Assembly (NCBI RefSeq): GCF_003595195.1
Contig: NZ_CP032418.1
Coordinates: forward strand, 1,913,501-1,977,500
Length of the DNA: 64,000 bases
Direction of reading: 5' to 3'
Source of the DNA: Paenisporosarcina cavernae
Lineage (GTDB): Bacteria > Bacillota > Bacilli > Bacillales_A > Planococcaceae
Part shown: one piece after another, positions 1 through 9,269 of the stretch
Numbering within the stretch: the first letter of the stretch is position 1
Layout of the letters: each line of letters starts with the position of its first letter
The notes under the pieces: generated by a model
The model's input: the letters and a program-made list of their open reading frames with translations, nothing else
What the model was told of the DNA's origin: nothing
Databases searched by the model: none
Made by a program: the position numbers and the translations under genes

Positions 1-534
1 TTCAATTTGCATGTCATCTTCAAATGTATCAAGACGCGCATTCATCAAGACTGTCTCAAGCGCACGTTTCAAGCGGTCGATTTCTTCTTGCACACTTGCG
101 CGATCAAGTTCTGCTTCTTGCAACAGAAGCTCCACCACGGAAATAGGCGTTTTCATTTGATGCACCCATTGATTCATAAATTGAAGGTGCCTCGCTTGAC
201 TGGAATAAAGCGCATGCACATCACTTTGATACACTTTGTATAATTGTTGTAAAAATGCATCGACTTCCACTTGTTCCGGTGAATTCGCATCGCGTTGCAG
301 AACAGCTTCCATCGTAGACGGTTTAGACATGATTTTTTTGTAGTACGATACTCTTTTCATGAACCGAACAGCCAAGAATGCAGCGATTAGCAAAATACTG
401 ATGACTATTGAATATACCGCCGTATCGATATTTCGGAATCCGTCCAGCCAATAAAGAGATAAAATAAACAACACCATGACTAGTTGAAAAACGACATAGC
501 TTATATGTTCTCGTAAAAATAGACGGAGATACAT
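1..534 (-). CDS. BceS-type sensor histidine kinase (partial, 3' end outside window)
   Basis: Membrane sensor kinase of the intramembrane-sensing type that works with a Bce-like peptide-antibiotic ABC transporter (family knowledge). About 178 N-terminal residues are visible; the catalytic ATPase domain lies beyond base 1. Translated by hand from the ATG at 534, it has two hydrophobic segments (about residues 10-30 and 38-57) with almost no extracellular loop, then a DHp-like region with the phospho-acceptor motif NQWVHQMKTPIS near residue 125. The ATG shares one base with the TAA of the response regulator (TAATG), so the two are translationally coupled. An adjacent BceAB transporter would be expected just outside the window, but that is inference. 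Confidence 0.85.
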   Translation of the reverse strand, partial: MYLRLFLREHISYVVFQLVMVLFILSLYWLDGFRNIDTAVYSIVISILLIAAFLAVRFMKRVSYYKKIMSKPSTMEAVLQRDANSPEQVEVDAFLQQLYKVYQSDVHALYSSQARHLQFMNQWVHQMKTPISVVELLLQEAELDRASVQEEIDRLKRALETVLMNARLDTFEDDMQIE

Positions 535-1238
535 TATGTTTCCTCCGGATGAAGCACGAATTTATATCCTGCTCCCCTGACGGTTTCTAATGTAGATTTG
601 ATCCCATAATCCGCAAGTTTTTTTCGAACGCGAGTCATATTTACATTCAATGTATTTTCGTCGACGAATGATTGATCATCCCATAACTCTTCTAGTAACT
701 TCTCTCTGGTCACGACTTTTGGATGTTCGGCAAATAACAACTCTAATATGGTTGTTTCTTTTTTCTGAAGAGGAATGATTTCATTCCCAAGGTGAAGTTC
801 CATTCGCTCTAAATAAAGACAAAGTTTACCTTGTTTCAACGTTCGTTCTTCCGTCTTTAAAGCATACTCCCCATACGTTCTTCGTAAATGACTACGTATC
901 TTCGCTAAGACGATTTCATAGTGAAATGGTTTCGTGATGAAATCGTCTCCACCATTTTCTAGCGCAAACACTTGATCCATTTCACCAGAACGAGCAGAGA
1001 TGAATATGATAGGGCAAGTCGTTTCTAATCGAAATTGACGACACCAATAATACCCGTCATACGTTGGCAAATTGATATCCAATAAGATTAAGTGCGGATC
1101 GAATGCTTTCATCTCGTCTAATACACGATCGAAATCCTCGACAATCTGCACGTCATATTGATATTTGCGAAGAGTATCGGCTAATAAAGCAGCAATTTTC
1201 CGATCATCTTCTACGATAAAAATTCGATGTTGCGGCAT
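534..1238 (-). CDS. OmpR-family response regulator, BceR-like
   Basis: A 234-residue winged-helix response regulator. The receiver domain (about 5-115) shows the acidic pair E10/D11/D12, phospho-acceptor Asp54 in LLDINLP, and the SAR and KPF motifs. The C-terminal Trans_Reg_C domain covers about 135-230. The receiver stretch DGYYWCRQ closely resembles B. subtilis BceR, and the downstream kinase is of the BceS type, so a role in bacitracin or lantibiotic detoxification is likely, though inferred. The gene starts 21 nt after the lplJ stop and may be read through from it. Confidence 0.88.
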   Translation of the reverse strand: MPQHRIFIVEDDRKIAALLADTLRKYQYDVQIVEDFDRVLDEMKAFDPHLILLDINLPTYDGYYWCRQFRLETTCPIIFISARSGEMDQVFALENGGDDFITKPFHYEIVLAKIRSHLRRTYGEYALKTEERTLKQGKLCLYLERMELHLGNEIIPLQKKETTILELLFAEHPKVVTREKLLEELWDDQSFVDENTLNVNMTRVRKKLADYGIKSTLETVRGAGYKFVLHPEET

Positions 1239-1259
1239 ACGATTGGCTCCTTTCTCGGA

Positions 1260-2252
1260 TCAGTACACGAGTTTGACAAAGTCTTCACGAGAAATTCCAC
1301 CTAAATATTTCTCAATATCGATGTCTCGTATCGCAGTTTGAATAGCAGATTGTTCATACGAAATGCCTTTAAGTGCATTTTCCACATCTGCCACGTCTCC
1401 AAGACCGAAAAAGTCTCCATAAATATGAATGTCTTCAATTTTATTGTTTTTCACTTGTAGTTTTACATCGATACCACCTTGAGGAAAACGTTCACGATGT
1501 TCTAAATTGAACGCTGGAGATTTCCCGTAGTTCCAATCCCAATTTGCGTAACGTTCTTTTGACAAGGTATGAATGTTTTCCCAATCTTGTTCCGTTAATT
1601 CCACCTCTTGCACATTTTCAGCTCCACCGAAAATAGAATGCAAAATTTTCGTACGGAATTGCTCGATTGTAATGGGATCTTGAAGGAACTCCATTATATT
1701 CGCCACACGCGAACGAATTGATTTAATTCCTTTTGACTCAATTTTATCTTTACGTACTTTCAATGCTGACACGACAGCATCCATTTCTGAATCAAATAGC
1801 AACGTACCGTGACTAAACATTCTCCCTTTGGTCGAAAATTGAGCGTTACCTGAAATTTTTCTACCTTCAGCCAAGATGTCATTTCGACCAGATAGCTCAG
1901 CATCTACCCCTAAGTCTTTCAATGCATCAACAATTGGTTGCGTAAACTTTTTAAAATTACGGAAACTATCTCCATCATCTTTTGTAATAAAACTAAAATT
2001 CAAATTCCCTAAATCATGATAAACTGCTCCACCGCCTGATAATCGGCGCACCACATGGATACCATTTGACTCCACATAGTCCGTATTAATTTCTTCTACT
2101 GTATTTTGGTTTTTCCCGATGATAATAGATGGTTCATTAATATAAAACAAAAAGAACGAATCTTTTTCTACATCCATCGTTTTTAATACGTATTCCTCTA
2201 TCGCTAAATTAATACGAGGATCCGTAATTCCTTGGTTATTTACAAATTGCAT
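1260..2252 (-). CDS. lplJ: Lipoate-protein ligase LplJ
   Basis: ATP-dependent ligase that scavenges free lipoate and attaches it to GcvH and E2 subunits of 2-oxoacid dehydrogenases (family knowledge). Its 330 residues match the usual length of the B. subtilis enzyme. The BPL/LPL catalytic fold covers about 25-215, with RRLSGGGAVYHD near 69-80 and the lysine-containing loop GRKISGNAQ near 130. A C-terminal accessory domain follows (about 240-330). A good AAAGGGGAAAT ribosome site precedes the ATG. The divergent neighbour yhfH is also next to lplJ in B. subtilis. Confidence 0.93.
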   Translation of the reverse strand: MQFVNNQGITDPRINLAIEEYVLKTMDVEKDSFFLFYINEPSIIIGKNQNTVEEINTDYVESNGIHVVRRLSGGGAVYHDLGNLNFSFITKDDGDSFRNFKKFTQPIVDALKDLGVDAELSGRNDILAEGRKISGNAQFSTKGRMFSHGTLLFDSEMDAVVSALKVRKDKIESKGIKSIRSRVANIMEFLQDPITIEQFRTKILHSIFGGAENVQEVELTEQDWENIHTLSKERYANWDWNYGKSPAFNLEHRERFPQGGIDVKLQVKNNKIEDIHIYGDFFGLGDVADVENALKGISYEQSAIQTAIRDIDIEKYLGGISREDFVKLVY

Positions 2253-2312
2253 CGTTATTTCCCCTTTCCAATCTCTTTAGTTACTACTATAAATCATTCA
2301 AGAGGTTTTGTG

Positions 2313-2341
2313 TTGACATACATAAACTGTTATAATACAAT
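2313..2341 (+). promoter_or_regulatory. SigA-type promoter of yhfH
   Basis: Consensus -35 TTGACA (2313-2318) and near-consensus -10 TACAAT (2336-2341) with an exact 17-bp spacer. The yhfH start lies 46 bp downstream behind a perfect AAAGGAGG. Confidence 0.75.
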
Positions 2342-2386
2342 CAATTTAATTTAAAACAGTAATAATACAGTTAAAGGAGGGTCTAT

Positions 2387-2512
2387 ATGATAGAGAACGT
2401 GTTAGAATTTTTCCGTAACCTACCTGCAAAAAAATGTACAACGTGTGGTGAAACGATCGAAGAACAGCACGAATGCTACGGCAATACTTGCGACAAATGC
2501 CTTCAAAACTAA
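2387..2512 (+). CDS. yhfH: YhfH family small zinc-ribbon protein
   Basis: A 41-residue protein. Two Cys pairs, CTTC near residues 17-20 and CDKC near 35-38, plus HEC near 28-30, form a likely metal-binding knuckle. The sequence resembles B. subtilis YhfH, which lies in the same position beside lplJ. AAAGGAGG sits 6 nt before the ATG, a clear promoter lies upstream and a terminator directly follows, so it is a single-gene transcription unit. Function is unknown. Confidence 0.85.
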   Translation: MIENVLEFFRNLPAKKCTTCGETIEEQHECYGNTCDKCLQN

Positions 2513-2516
2513 CACA

Positions 2517-2548
2517 AAAGCCCGGTCCAATTTAGGATCGGGCTTTTA
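2517..2548. terminator. Bidirectional intrinsic terminator, yhfH / yhgE
   Basis: A stem AAAGCCCGGTCC / GGATCGGGCTTT with a short loop, flanked by A and T runs, so it can stop both the plus-strand yhfH and the convergent minus-strand yhgE. Confidence 0.8.
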
Positions 2549-2556
2549 CATGTTGT

Positions 2557-4482
2557 TTAGTTTGTTGTTGCAACATTTTTCCGAAATTTCGTTTGGAAAA
2601 ATACGAGTGTTAAGATAAATGCTCCCGCCATAAACGCAGCGAGTACACCGATCGATTGCCATACAGAGTCAACATTTGTTGATGAAATGGCATCTTTCAT
2701 TCCTTCCACTGAATAGGTCATTGGTAAAAACGCATTAAATGGTTGTAACGATGTTGGAATTAACTCGAGCGGGAATGTTCCAGCACTCGTCGTTAACTGT
2801 AAAATCAATATGACAATTGCCACAAATCTTCCTGGGTCTCCAAGAACCGATACGAGTAGTTGGACGATTGCTAAAAAGGCAAAACTTGTGACGATACTGA
2901 GCAAGACAAACAAATATGGCTGAGAAACATCTAACCCTAATCCGTAAATCAAGACCGCATCAGCAAGAAGTGCTTGAACAACACCTACGATTGCTAACAC
3001 TCCAGCTTTACTCAAACCTAATCGAATGCCGCTTTTCACTTCACCGGCTGGTAAAACTAGCGGGAATACGATGGAAATTAAAAGTGCACCGACAAACAAT
3101 CCTAGTGATAGGAAGTAAGGTGCAAATCCTGATCCGTAGTTTGGCACATGATTCACAGCGGATTTTACAACCGAAACCGGTGCCGCTGCTTGTTCCGTGT
3201 TGTCGCCATTTAACGACTTCGATGCCGCTTCCGTCGCACCATCTTCTAATTCATCTGCAAACACGTGCATGTTGTCATCTAATGCTCGTGCGCCATTCTC
3301 CACTTTTTCCGAACCGTTTACTAATTTGTCGCTACCAGCAGCCAATTGTGTTGCTGCGTTCGAAAGTTTTGTTGCTCCTGCACTTAATTCTGGCGACTTA
3401 CTTTCCAGTGTCTTTGCACCATCGGACAGTTGTTGATGTGCAGCATACAATTTGTTCGCACCACTTTCTGCTTGCGTAAGTCCGCTAGACAGTTGGGATG
3501 CCCCTTTTGATACGTCATTTGCACCTTGTGCAAGTGCTTTACTCGACATTTGCATTTGAGCAAGTGCTTCTTTATAAGAATTCGCCTGTTCTTCCGGGAG
3601 TGATGCTAAAACAGGTGCTAATTTCTGTGAGAACGACTCGATCCCAGTTGCTAGTGCTTCATTCCCAGCAGCAACTTTTGATGCTCCATTTGTTAATGAA
3701 GTAGCACCAGCAGACGCTTGACTAATACCATTTACTAACTGTCCTTCCGAAGAAGTGGCTTTCGTAAGTCCTGCAGATAATGAGTTTACGCCATTTGTAT
3801 AAGAAGTAATACCACTTTGTAATGCTGTAAATCCTGTTTGAAATTGTGTAGCACCATTTTTTAATGTCAGTACTCCATTTTTCAATTCAGTTGTACCTGA
3901 AGAAAGGGAATTAGTTCCGTCTGCAAATTTTGTTGCAGCATCTGCAGCTTCTGTGATGCCGCCTTTCATTTCATCAATTCCATCAATCATTTTCGTGGAG
4001 TAAGTTGCAACGATTTCTTTGTTTACTTCCGCACGAACTTTTTCCATTGCTGTATCCCCGATTTGTGCAGATAGGAAATTGTAGCCTTCATTAGGCACAT
4101 AATCGATGATGACGTCGCTTGGTTGTTCGTCATAGAGCGTGGTAACATGATCGGAAAATTCCGATGGAATATGCACCATCATGTAAATTTCTTTGTTTTC
4201 AAGTGCTTTTTCTGCTTGTTTTTCGGTCATTTCTTGAAAATAAAATTGGCGTCCATCCACCAATTTCTCCGTAACATCTGACCCGAGTTGAAGTGTTTCT
4301 CCTTCGACAGTTGCGCCGGCATCTTCATTGACTATCGCTACCGGTAAATCTTTTAATTGTTCATACGGATCCCAAAATGCCCATAAAAACATTCCCGCAT
4401 ATAATACTGGGATAAAAAGTACAGCTAAAATCGGAATAAGTAACTTTCGGTTTTTCAAAATTTGTTGTAACTCTGCTTTCAA
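2557..4482 (-). CDS. yhgE: YhgE/Pip domain membrane protein (ABC-2-like)
   Basis: A 641-residue membrane protein of the YhgE/phage-infection-protein family. One N-terminal membrane segment (about 14-35) is followed by a large outside domain (about 36-440), rich in Ser/Ala/Gly/Thr, with repeating heptad-like LxxGxxxL units that suggest a long helical stalk. At least five membrane segments follow at about 460-635, as in ABC-2 permeases. The start is TTG behind AAGGAGG with 7-nt spacing. It lies just downstream of a TetR regulator, as in B. subtilis yhgD-yhgE, and the inverted repeat in between probably controls it. The substrate is unknown; it is shorter than the B. subtilis protein. Confidence 0.88.
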   Translation of the reverse strand: MKAELQQILKNRKLLIPILAVLFIPVLYAGMFLWAFWDPYEQLKDLPVAIVNEDAGATVEGETLQLGSDVTEKLVDGRQFYFQEMTEKQAEKALENKEIYMMVHIPSEFSDHVTTLYDEQPSDVIIDYVPNEGYNFLSAQIGDTAMEKVRAEVNKEIVATYSTKMIDGIDEMKGGITEAADAATKFADGTNSLSSGTTELKNGVLTLKNGATQFQTGFTALQSGITSYTNGVNSLSAGLTKATSSEGQLVNGISQASAGATSLTNGASKVAAGNEALATGIESFSQKLAPVLASLPEEQANSYKEALAQMQMSSKALAQGANDVSKGASQLSSGLTQAESGANKLYAAHQQLSDGAKTLESKSPELSAGATKLSNAATQLAAGSDKLVNGSEKVENGARALDDNMHVFADELEDGATEAASKSLNGDNTEQAAAPVSVVKSAVNHVPNYGSGFAPYFLSLGLFVGALLISIVFPLVLPAGEVKSGIRLGLSKAGVLAIVGVVQALLADAVLIYGLGLDVSQPYLFVLLSIVTSFAFLAIVQLLVSVLGDPGRFVAIVILILQLTTSAGTFPLELIPTSLQPFNAFLPMTYSVEGMKDAISSTNVDSVWQSIGVLAAFMAGAFILTLVFFQTKFRKNVATTN

Positions 4483-4511
4483 CTTGTTTCCTCCTTGTTC
4501 TTTAACTAATT

Positions 4512-4541
4512 GACTAAATTATTCACATGGTCAATTTAGTC
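4512..4541. promoter_or_regulatory. Inverted repeat, candidate TetR (YhgD) operator before yhgE
   Basis: A perfect 9-bp inverted repeat GACTAAATT (4512-4520) / AATTTAGTC (4533-4541) with a 12-bp spacer, lying between yhgD and the yhgE ribosome site. A related site lies upstream of yhgD at 5138-5168. Confidence 0.5.
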
Positions 4542-4556
4542 GAAATAAAAAGTCCC

Positions 4557-5123
4557 TTACGCGAGACTTTTAAAAATCACATCATGGAACACACGTGTAA
4601 TTTGATTCTCTGATAAAATCGATTCATGCGTTTTCTGCCATTCTACCGCTAACGCCAAGTACGATTTGAGTAACAGATACGAGACGATCTCTACATCTAC
4701 TTCTCGCATTTTTTCTCTATCAATGCCAAGTTGTAAATGCTCTGCAATGTACCCAATAATTTTCCGTTCAATTTGGTTTAATGCTTCTTGAACAATTGGT
4801 GTTCCCATTTCTCGCTCTTCTTGTATTAATTTCGCAAACAATGCATGTTTCTCGCGAAACTCCAACATTTTCATTAAAACGGCAAGAGCATTTTCATCGA
4901 ATGGTTTTGTTTCATCAATCACTTTGTCTTTTTCAAACGTCATTTCTTCAATCATCGAAAAAACAATTTCATGAAATAACTCTTCTTTCGTAGAAAAAAA
5001 GGTGTAAATTGTTCCCTTTCCTACGTTTGCAAGCTTTGCCACTTGATCCATTGTTGTAGCCTTATAGCCAAAAATCGAAAACGAACGCGTCGCAGCATCC
5101 AAAATTTCTTTTCTTCGATCCAT
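4557..5123 (-). CDS. yhgD: TetR/AcrR family transcriptional regulator YhgD
   Basis: A 188-residue repressor-like protein. The N-terminal TetR helix-turn-helix (about 5-50) carries the typical sequence DQVAKLANVGKGTIYTFFSTKEEL, and the rest is a helical ligand-binding domain. It is transcribed in the same direction as yhgE, 74 bp upstream, which matches the B. subtilis order. Related inverted repeats on both sides of the gene suggest it represses itself and yhgE; the ligand is unknown. Confidence 0.9.
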   Translation of the reverse strand: MDRRKEILDAATRSFSIFGYKATTMDQVAKLANVGKGTIYTFFSTKEELFHEIVFSMIEEMTFEKDKVIDETKPFDENALAVLMKMLEFREKHALFAKLIQEEREMGTPIVQEALNQIERKIIGYIAEHLQLGIDREKMREVDVEIVSYLLLKSYLALAVEWQKTHESILSENQITRVFHDVIFKSLA

Positions 5124-5137
5124 GTTTCACCTCATTC

Positions 5138-5168
5138 TGACTAAAATACTAATTTGGTCTTAAAGTCA
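5138..5168. promoter_or_regulatory. Inverted repeat, candidate autoregulatory operator of yhgD
   Basis: TGACT (5138-5142) and AGTCA (5164-5168) flank a spacer containing TGGTC, and the left arm TGACTAAA also occurs in the 4512-4541 site. It lies 15 bp upstream of the yhgD ATG. Confidence 0.4.
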
Positions 5169-5281
5169 TTATACACGCTTTAGTACAGATTGCAAGGGGT
5201 GTTGTTTATTCCAAGACAAAACTTCTTCATACTAAGATGTTTTAGCTGTTTTCAAGAGTGAATAAAGATACTTACTTCATT

Positions 5282-5470
5282 ATTAGGATACTTTATGTAG
5301 TTATTAGGACACTTTGCGCGATTATTAGGACACTCTCCGCGATCATTAGGACACTTCGCGCGATTATTTGGACACTCTCCGCAATCATTAGGACACTCTC
5401 CGCGATTATTAGGACACTTTGCGTAATTATTAGGACACTTTATGTGATCATTAGGACACTCGCGTCATTA
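5282..5470 (+). repeat. 21-bp tandem repeat array 1 (9 units)
   Basis: Nine head-to-tail units of exactly 21 bp. Each has the core ATTAGGACACT (first unit GGATACT, fifth unit ATTTGG) and a variable 10-bp part, commonly YTNCGCGATT or a close variant. It fills the gap between the hemY terminator and the yhgD promoter region. The reading frame across it is open only because 21 is a multiple of three. No spacer diversity of the CRISPR kind is present. The rest of the 5124-5589 gap holds only a candidate operator and the hemY terminator. Confidence 0.95.
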
Positions 5471-5542
5471 TCCTATATTCAGAAACAAAACGCGTGAATA
5501 CAGAGCCAGTCAACATTTATCGCCAGCTCATCAACACCAAAC

Positions 5543-5588
5543 AAAAAACTGTAAATGCTCTCCGCTAAAAGAGAGTCATTTACAGTTT
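5543..5588 (-). terminator. Intrinsic terminator of hemY (hem operon)
   Basis: Reading the minus strand, a stem AAACTGTAAATG / CATTTACAGTTT is extended by CTCTC / GAGAG around an 8-nt loop and runs into a T tract, directly after the hemY stop. Confidence 0.85.
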
Positions 5589-5589
5589 C

Positions 5590-7014
5590 TTATTTCGCGA
5601 CAACTACTTCTTTCAAAAAAAGTTCATCCAGAAGTTCGCGTGTCATTGCTTTCCCTTGATCAACACAATCAGGCAATCCAAGTCCCTCGTAGGAACTTCC
5701 TGCTAGTTTCACATGAGGTAATTTAGTGGCTAAATCAGCTTTGACACGTTGTACACGATCTTGATGACCGACGACGTATTGCGGCATTGCTTCTTTCCAT
5801 CGGGTTACGACTGTGAATAAAGGATCTCCATCGATTTTCGTTGTTTTGCGTAAGTCGTCTAGCACAACTTTTTCAATTTCTTTATCGGATAGATCAACGA
5901 TTGCTTCGTCTCCTGCTCTACCTACATATCCTCTCATCAGTACATGACCTTCTGGTGTAGTTGTTGGCCATTTTTTATGAGTCCATGTACAAGCAGTGAT
6001 CGAGTAGTCACTGTTTCGAGAAACAACGAATCCAGTACCATCTTTAGAAATTTGCACTTGGTCTTCTTTAAATGCCATCGCAACTGTTGCCACACTAGTA
6101 GATGGCATTTCTTCAAATTCTTCCATGATTCCATGTTCTTCTAATAACGATTTCGTTACGCCATGTGGAGTAGTAAGGATGATACCGTCTGCCTGTAATG
6201 TCGAGCCTGTATTTAATGTTATTTCTACCTGCTCGCCAACTTGTTGAAGGCGTTCTGCACGAACTCCTTTGTAAAGTTGAACATCTGTCAGTGCTTGTTC
6301 AAGCGATTCAACGATAGTTTCTAATCCATCACGGAACGTACGGAATATTCCTTCTTTTTTTGCTTTTGTAGGAGACTTCGGAGTAGTCCGTTTTGTTCCA
6401 AGTATGAGCGATCGATGCTCTTGTTCTACTTTTTCAAACTGCGGAAAGGTTGCTTGCAAACTTAGTCGGTCCAAATCACCTGCATATATTCCAGATAACA
6501 ATGGTTCAATTAAGTTTTCCACTACTTCATTTCCAAAACGTCTACGGAAAAAGTGACCGAGCGATTGATCTCCTTGAATGTTTGATTTCGGCAAAACAAA
6601 ATCACCAGCAGCCCGGACTTTTCCACTCCACGAGAAGAGACCGGATGTAACAAACGGAGAAATTTCAGTCGGAATCCCCATTACAGACCCCGCAGGAATG
6701 GGGTGGAGTTCTTCACCAACTAAAACATACGCTTGTCCTGTTGCGTTTTTTACTAGTTGGTCCTCAATACCCAAGTCTTCTGCAAGCTGTCCAAAGCTCA
6801 CTTTTCTCGCTAAGAAGGAGTCCGGTCCGCGTTCCACTATGAAGCCATCTTTTCGAAGCGTTTGAATTTTCCCTCCTAAACGTGGAGAAGATTCGATGAG
6901 TGTAATCTCTAATGGATAGCCTTTTTCTCTCGCTTCTTTTTGCATATAGAAGGCAGCGGATAATCCAGTGATTCCGCCGCCAATGATGATAATTTTCTTT
7001 TTCTGTTGTGACAT
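5590..7014 (-). CDS. hemY: Coproporphyrinogen/protoporphyrinogen III oxidase HemY (CgoX)
   Basis: FAD-dependent oxidase of the coproporphyrin-dependent haem pathway of Gram-positive bacteria, oxidising coproporphyrinogen III to coproporphyrin III. The N-terminal dinucleotide-binding motif IIIIGGGITGLSAAFYM and a later E-S-S-PRLGGK segment mark the FAD fold; the C-terminal FAD motif SSYEGLGLPDCVDQG lies near residue 445. Four in-frame starts exist (GTG 7026, ATG 7023, 7020, 7014). I chose 7014 because the AGAAAG ribosome site then has normal aligned spacing and homologues begin just before this motif. It is the last gene of hemE-hemH-hemY. Confidence 0.93.
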   Translation of the reverse strand: MSQQKKKIIIIGGGITGLSAAFYMQKEAREKGYPLEITLIESSPRLGGKIQTLRKDGFIVERGPDSFLARKVSFGQLAEDLGIEDQLVKNATGQAYVLVGEELHPIPAGSVMGIPTEISPFVTSGLFSWSGKVRAAGDFVLPKSNIQGDQSLGHFFRRRFGNEVVENLIEPLLSGIYAGDLDRLSLQATFPQFEKVEQEHRSLILGTKRTTPKSPTKAKKEGIFRTFRDGLETIVESLEQALTDVQLYKGVRAERLQQVGEQVEITLNTGSTLQADGIILTTPHGVTKSLLEEHGIMEEFEEMPSTSVATVAMAFKEDQVQISKDGTGFVVSRNSDYSITACTWTHKKWPTTTPEGHVLMRGYVGRAGDEAIVDLSDKEIEKVVLDDLRKTTKIDGDPLFTVVTRWKEAMPQYVVGHQDRVQRVKADLATKLPHVKLAGSSYEGLGLPDCVDQGKAMTRELLDELFLKEVVVAK

Positions 7015-7049
7015 CTTCATCATCACTTTCTTGTCTGACTTTCAATCGA

Positions 7050-7982
7050 TTATTTGTGGTTCAACTTTTTTAACACGACATCTGCCATTGCATCAATAAA
7101 TAACGGTTGTGTGTTTGGCATTTCCGGACGGTAATAGTTCGCGCCAATTTCATCCGTCACAACTTTACACTCGACATCATTGTCAAAAAGCACTTCTAAA
7201 TGGTCCGCTACAAATCCAACTGGCGTGTAAACGAAAGAAGTGTATCCTTTTTCGTTATGTAGATCGCGCGTTAAGTCTTGTACATCTGGTCCAATCCACG
7301 GCTCAGGAGTTTGTCCAGCACTTTGCCAACCAACTTCGTAGTTTTCGACTCCTGCTGCTTTCGCAATCATATCTGCTGTTGCATGTAATTGATCTGGATA
7401 CGGGTCACCATTTGCAATGATTTTCTCTGGCAACGAGTGAGCGGAAACGATTAGGCAAGCTTTAGCGCGTTCTTCTTCTGACATAGATGCAAATGTTGAC
7501 GCGATCTTTTCCTGCCAGTATTGAATAAACTTCGGCTCATCGTACCAGCTTTCCACTGATGTGATTTGTGGTCCACCCAACGTTTCTGCAGTTTCTTTTG
7601 CACGTCCGTTGTAGGATTTAATGGAAAACGTAGAGAAGTGTGGTGCTAACACAATCGAAACAGCTTCTTCTATTCCGTCTTCGTGCATTTGTTTCACTGC
7701 ATCTTCGACAAATGGTTCAATATGCTTTAACCCAATGTATAGCACAAATTCAATGTCATCTTGCACTTCATTCAAACGGGCACAAAGCGCTGTTGCTTGG
7801 TCATCTGTAATTTTCGCAAGAGGCGAAATTCCACCGATCGCACGGTAACGATCACGCAGATCTTCTAAAGCTTCTGTACTTGGTGGACGTCCATGACGAA
7901 TATGCGTGTAATACCGTTCTAAGTCTTCCTCTTTGTATGGCGTTCCGTAAGCCATCACTAGTAATCCCATTTTCTTTTTCAA
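7050..7982 (-). CDS. hemH: Coproporphyrin III ferrochelatase HemH (CpfC)
   Basis: Inserts Fe2+ into coproporphyrin III. It starts with [21 protein letters not shown], nearly the same as B. subtilis HemH, and has the conserved SAHSLPEK motif with catalytic His near residue 183 and the later [13 protein letters not shown] segment with the conserved Glu. The start is TTG at 7982, six bases after GAGGTG; this gives 310 residues, the B. subtilis length. The longer GTG start at 7991 would lie inside the ribosome site. It lies between hemE and hemY in one operon. Confidence 0.95.
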   Translation of the reverse strand: MKKKMGLLVMAYGTPYKEEDLERYYTHIRHGRPPSTEALEDLRDRYRAIGGISPLAKITDDQATALCARLNEVQDDIEFVLYIGLKHIEPFVEDAVKQMHEDGIEEAVSIVLAPHFSTFSIKSYNGRAKETAETLGGPQITSVESWYDEPKFIQYWQEKIASTFASMSEEERAKACLIVSAHSLPEKIIANGDPYPDQLHATADMIAKAAGVENYEVGWQSAGQTPEPWIGPDVQDLTRDLHNEKGYTSFVYTPVGFVADHLEVLFDNDVECKVVTDEIGANYYRPEMPNTQPLFIDAMADVVLKKLNHK

Positions 7983-8053
7983 GTCAATCACCTCAGATTA
8001 GATTTTCTGTTCTATTTTCCCATTATCTATCTGTTTTCTCGAGAAGGAAGCGT

Positions 8054-9100
8054 TTAAGAATGTGCTAATCGTTCGCGTGAATACTCATGTACAAACGCAG
8101 TTAATCGTTTTAACGTGTCCGGATTTACTTCTGGGAAGACACCATGTCCCAAGTTAAAAATGTGACCTGGTTGCGCCAACCCTTCATCTAAAATGGCTCT
8201 TGCACGACTTTCAATGACATTCCAGTCTGCTAATAATAAGGATGGATCTAAGTTCCCTTGAAGTGTTTTTGTAAGTCCCATAGAGCGAGCTTCTGCAATC
8301 GATAATCGCCAGTCAAGTCCGACAACATCTACCGGAAGGTCATGCCATTCCTTCGCTAAGTGACTTGCACCTACTCCAAACGTCGTTACTGGAACTCCAT
8401 AAGACTGAATGGCTGTAAAGATTTTCTCCATCACTGGTTTAATGAAGATCCGGTAATCTGCTACATTTAACGCACCGACCCATGAATCAAAGATTTGAAT
8501 CGCTTTCGCTCCAGAGTCCACTTGAGCTTTCGTGTAGACGATGATCATATCAGCAAGCTTGTCCATTAAAGCGAACCACGCTTCTGGATTAGATACCATC
8601 ATCGCTTTGGTTTTGTTGTAGTTACGAGAAGGACCGCCTTCAATCATGTAACTCGCTAATGTGAAAGGTGCTCCAGAGAACCCGATTAATGGAACATTCA
8701 GTTGTTCTGTCGTTAATAATTTTATCGTCTCTAACACAAATGGAATATGGTCTTCAGGTGATAGTTCTCCTAGTCTATCTACATCTTCTTTCGAACGAAT
8801 CGGATTTGAAATCACTGGACCTACACCAGCTTTGATTTTTACATCTACCCCGATTCCAGGAAGCGGTGTTACGATATCTTTATATAAAATCGCTGCATCT
8901 ACATCATATTGTTCCACTGGTAAACGAGTCACGTAAGCACACAGTTCTGGTTGGTGCGTAATTTCCTCTAGAGAGTACTTTTCTTTAATCTTTCGATATT
9001 CAGGTTGCGAGCGTCCAGCTTGGCGCATATACCATACTGGTGTATGCACAACTGATTCTCCTTTTGCGGCACGTAAAAAAGTATCGTTAAATGGTTTCAT
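8054..9100 (-). CDS. hemE: Uroporphyrinogen decarboxylase HemE
   Basis: Decarboxylates uroporphyrinogen III to coproporphyrinogen III, the branch point into the haem pathway. The 348 residues carry the family N-terminal signature [16 protein letters not shown] (about 21-36) and the second signature [17 protein letters not shown] (about 145-160); the TIM-barrel end [23 protein letters not shown] is also present. It is the first gene of hemE-hemH-hemY, divergent from hmoB. Confidence 0.96.
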   Translation of the reverse strand: MKPFNDTFLRAAKGESVVHTPVWYMRQAGRSQPEYRKIKEKYSLEEITHQPELCAYVTRLPVEQYDVDAAILYKDIVTPLPGIGVDVKIKAGVGPVISNPIRSKEDVDRLGELSPEDHIPFVLETIKLLTTEQLNVPLIGFSGAPFTLASYMIEGGPSRNYNKTKAMMVSNPEAWFALMDKLADMIIVYTKAQVDSGAKAIQIFDSWVGALNVADYRIFIKPVMEKIFTAIQSYGVPVTTFGVGASHLAKEWHDLPVDVVGLDWRLSIAEARSMGLTKTLQGNLDPSLLLADWNVIESRARAILDEGLAQPGHIFNLGHGVFPEVNPDTLKRLTAFVHEYSRERLAHS

Positions 9101-9269
9101 AAGTCGTCGTTCCTGCCTTTCTTCTTGCTTCTCACTATAGACGTATATACCCTCATTGTATAGATTCCTCGGTCAATTGTCATAGAATTGCCTATAATTG
9201 TGTCGGAGAGTTGTTTCAAGATTTTTATTCAGGGGAAAGTTATACTTGTAGAAAACGGAGGGATTACAT

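Noticed and set aside
2916..3704. Plus-strand frames of 187, 79 and 68 codons opposite yhgE
   Set aside because: Shadows of the low-complexity Ser/Ala/Gly-rich yhgE coding sequence on the other strand.
5258..5497. A 79-residue protein with IIRTL repeats over array 1
   Set aside because: Reading-frame artefact of the 21-bp array, without a ribosome site.
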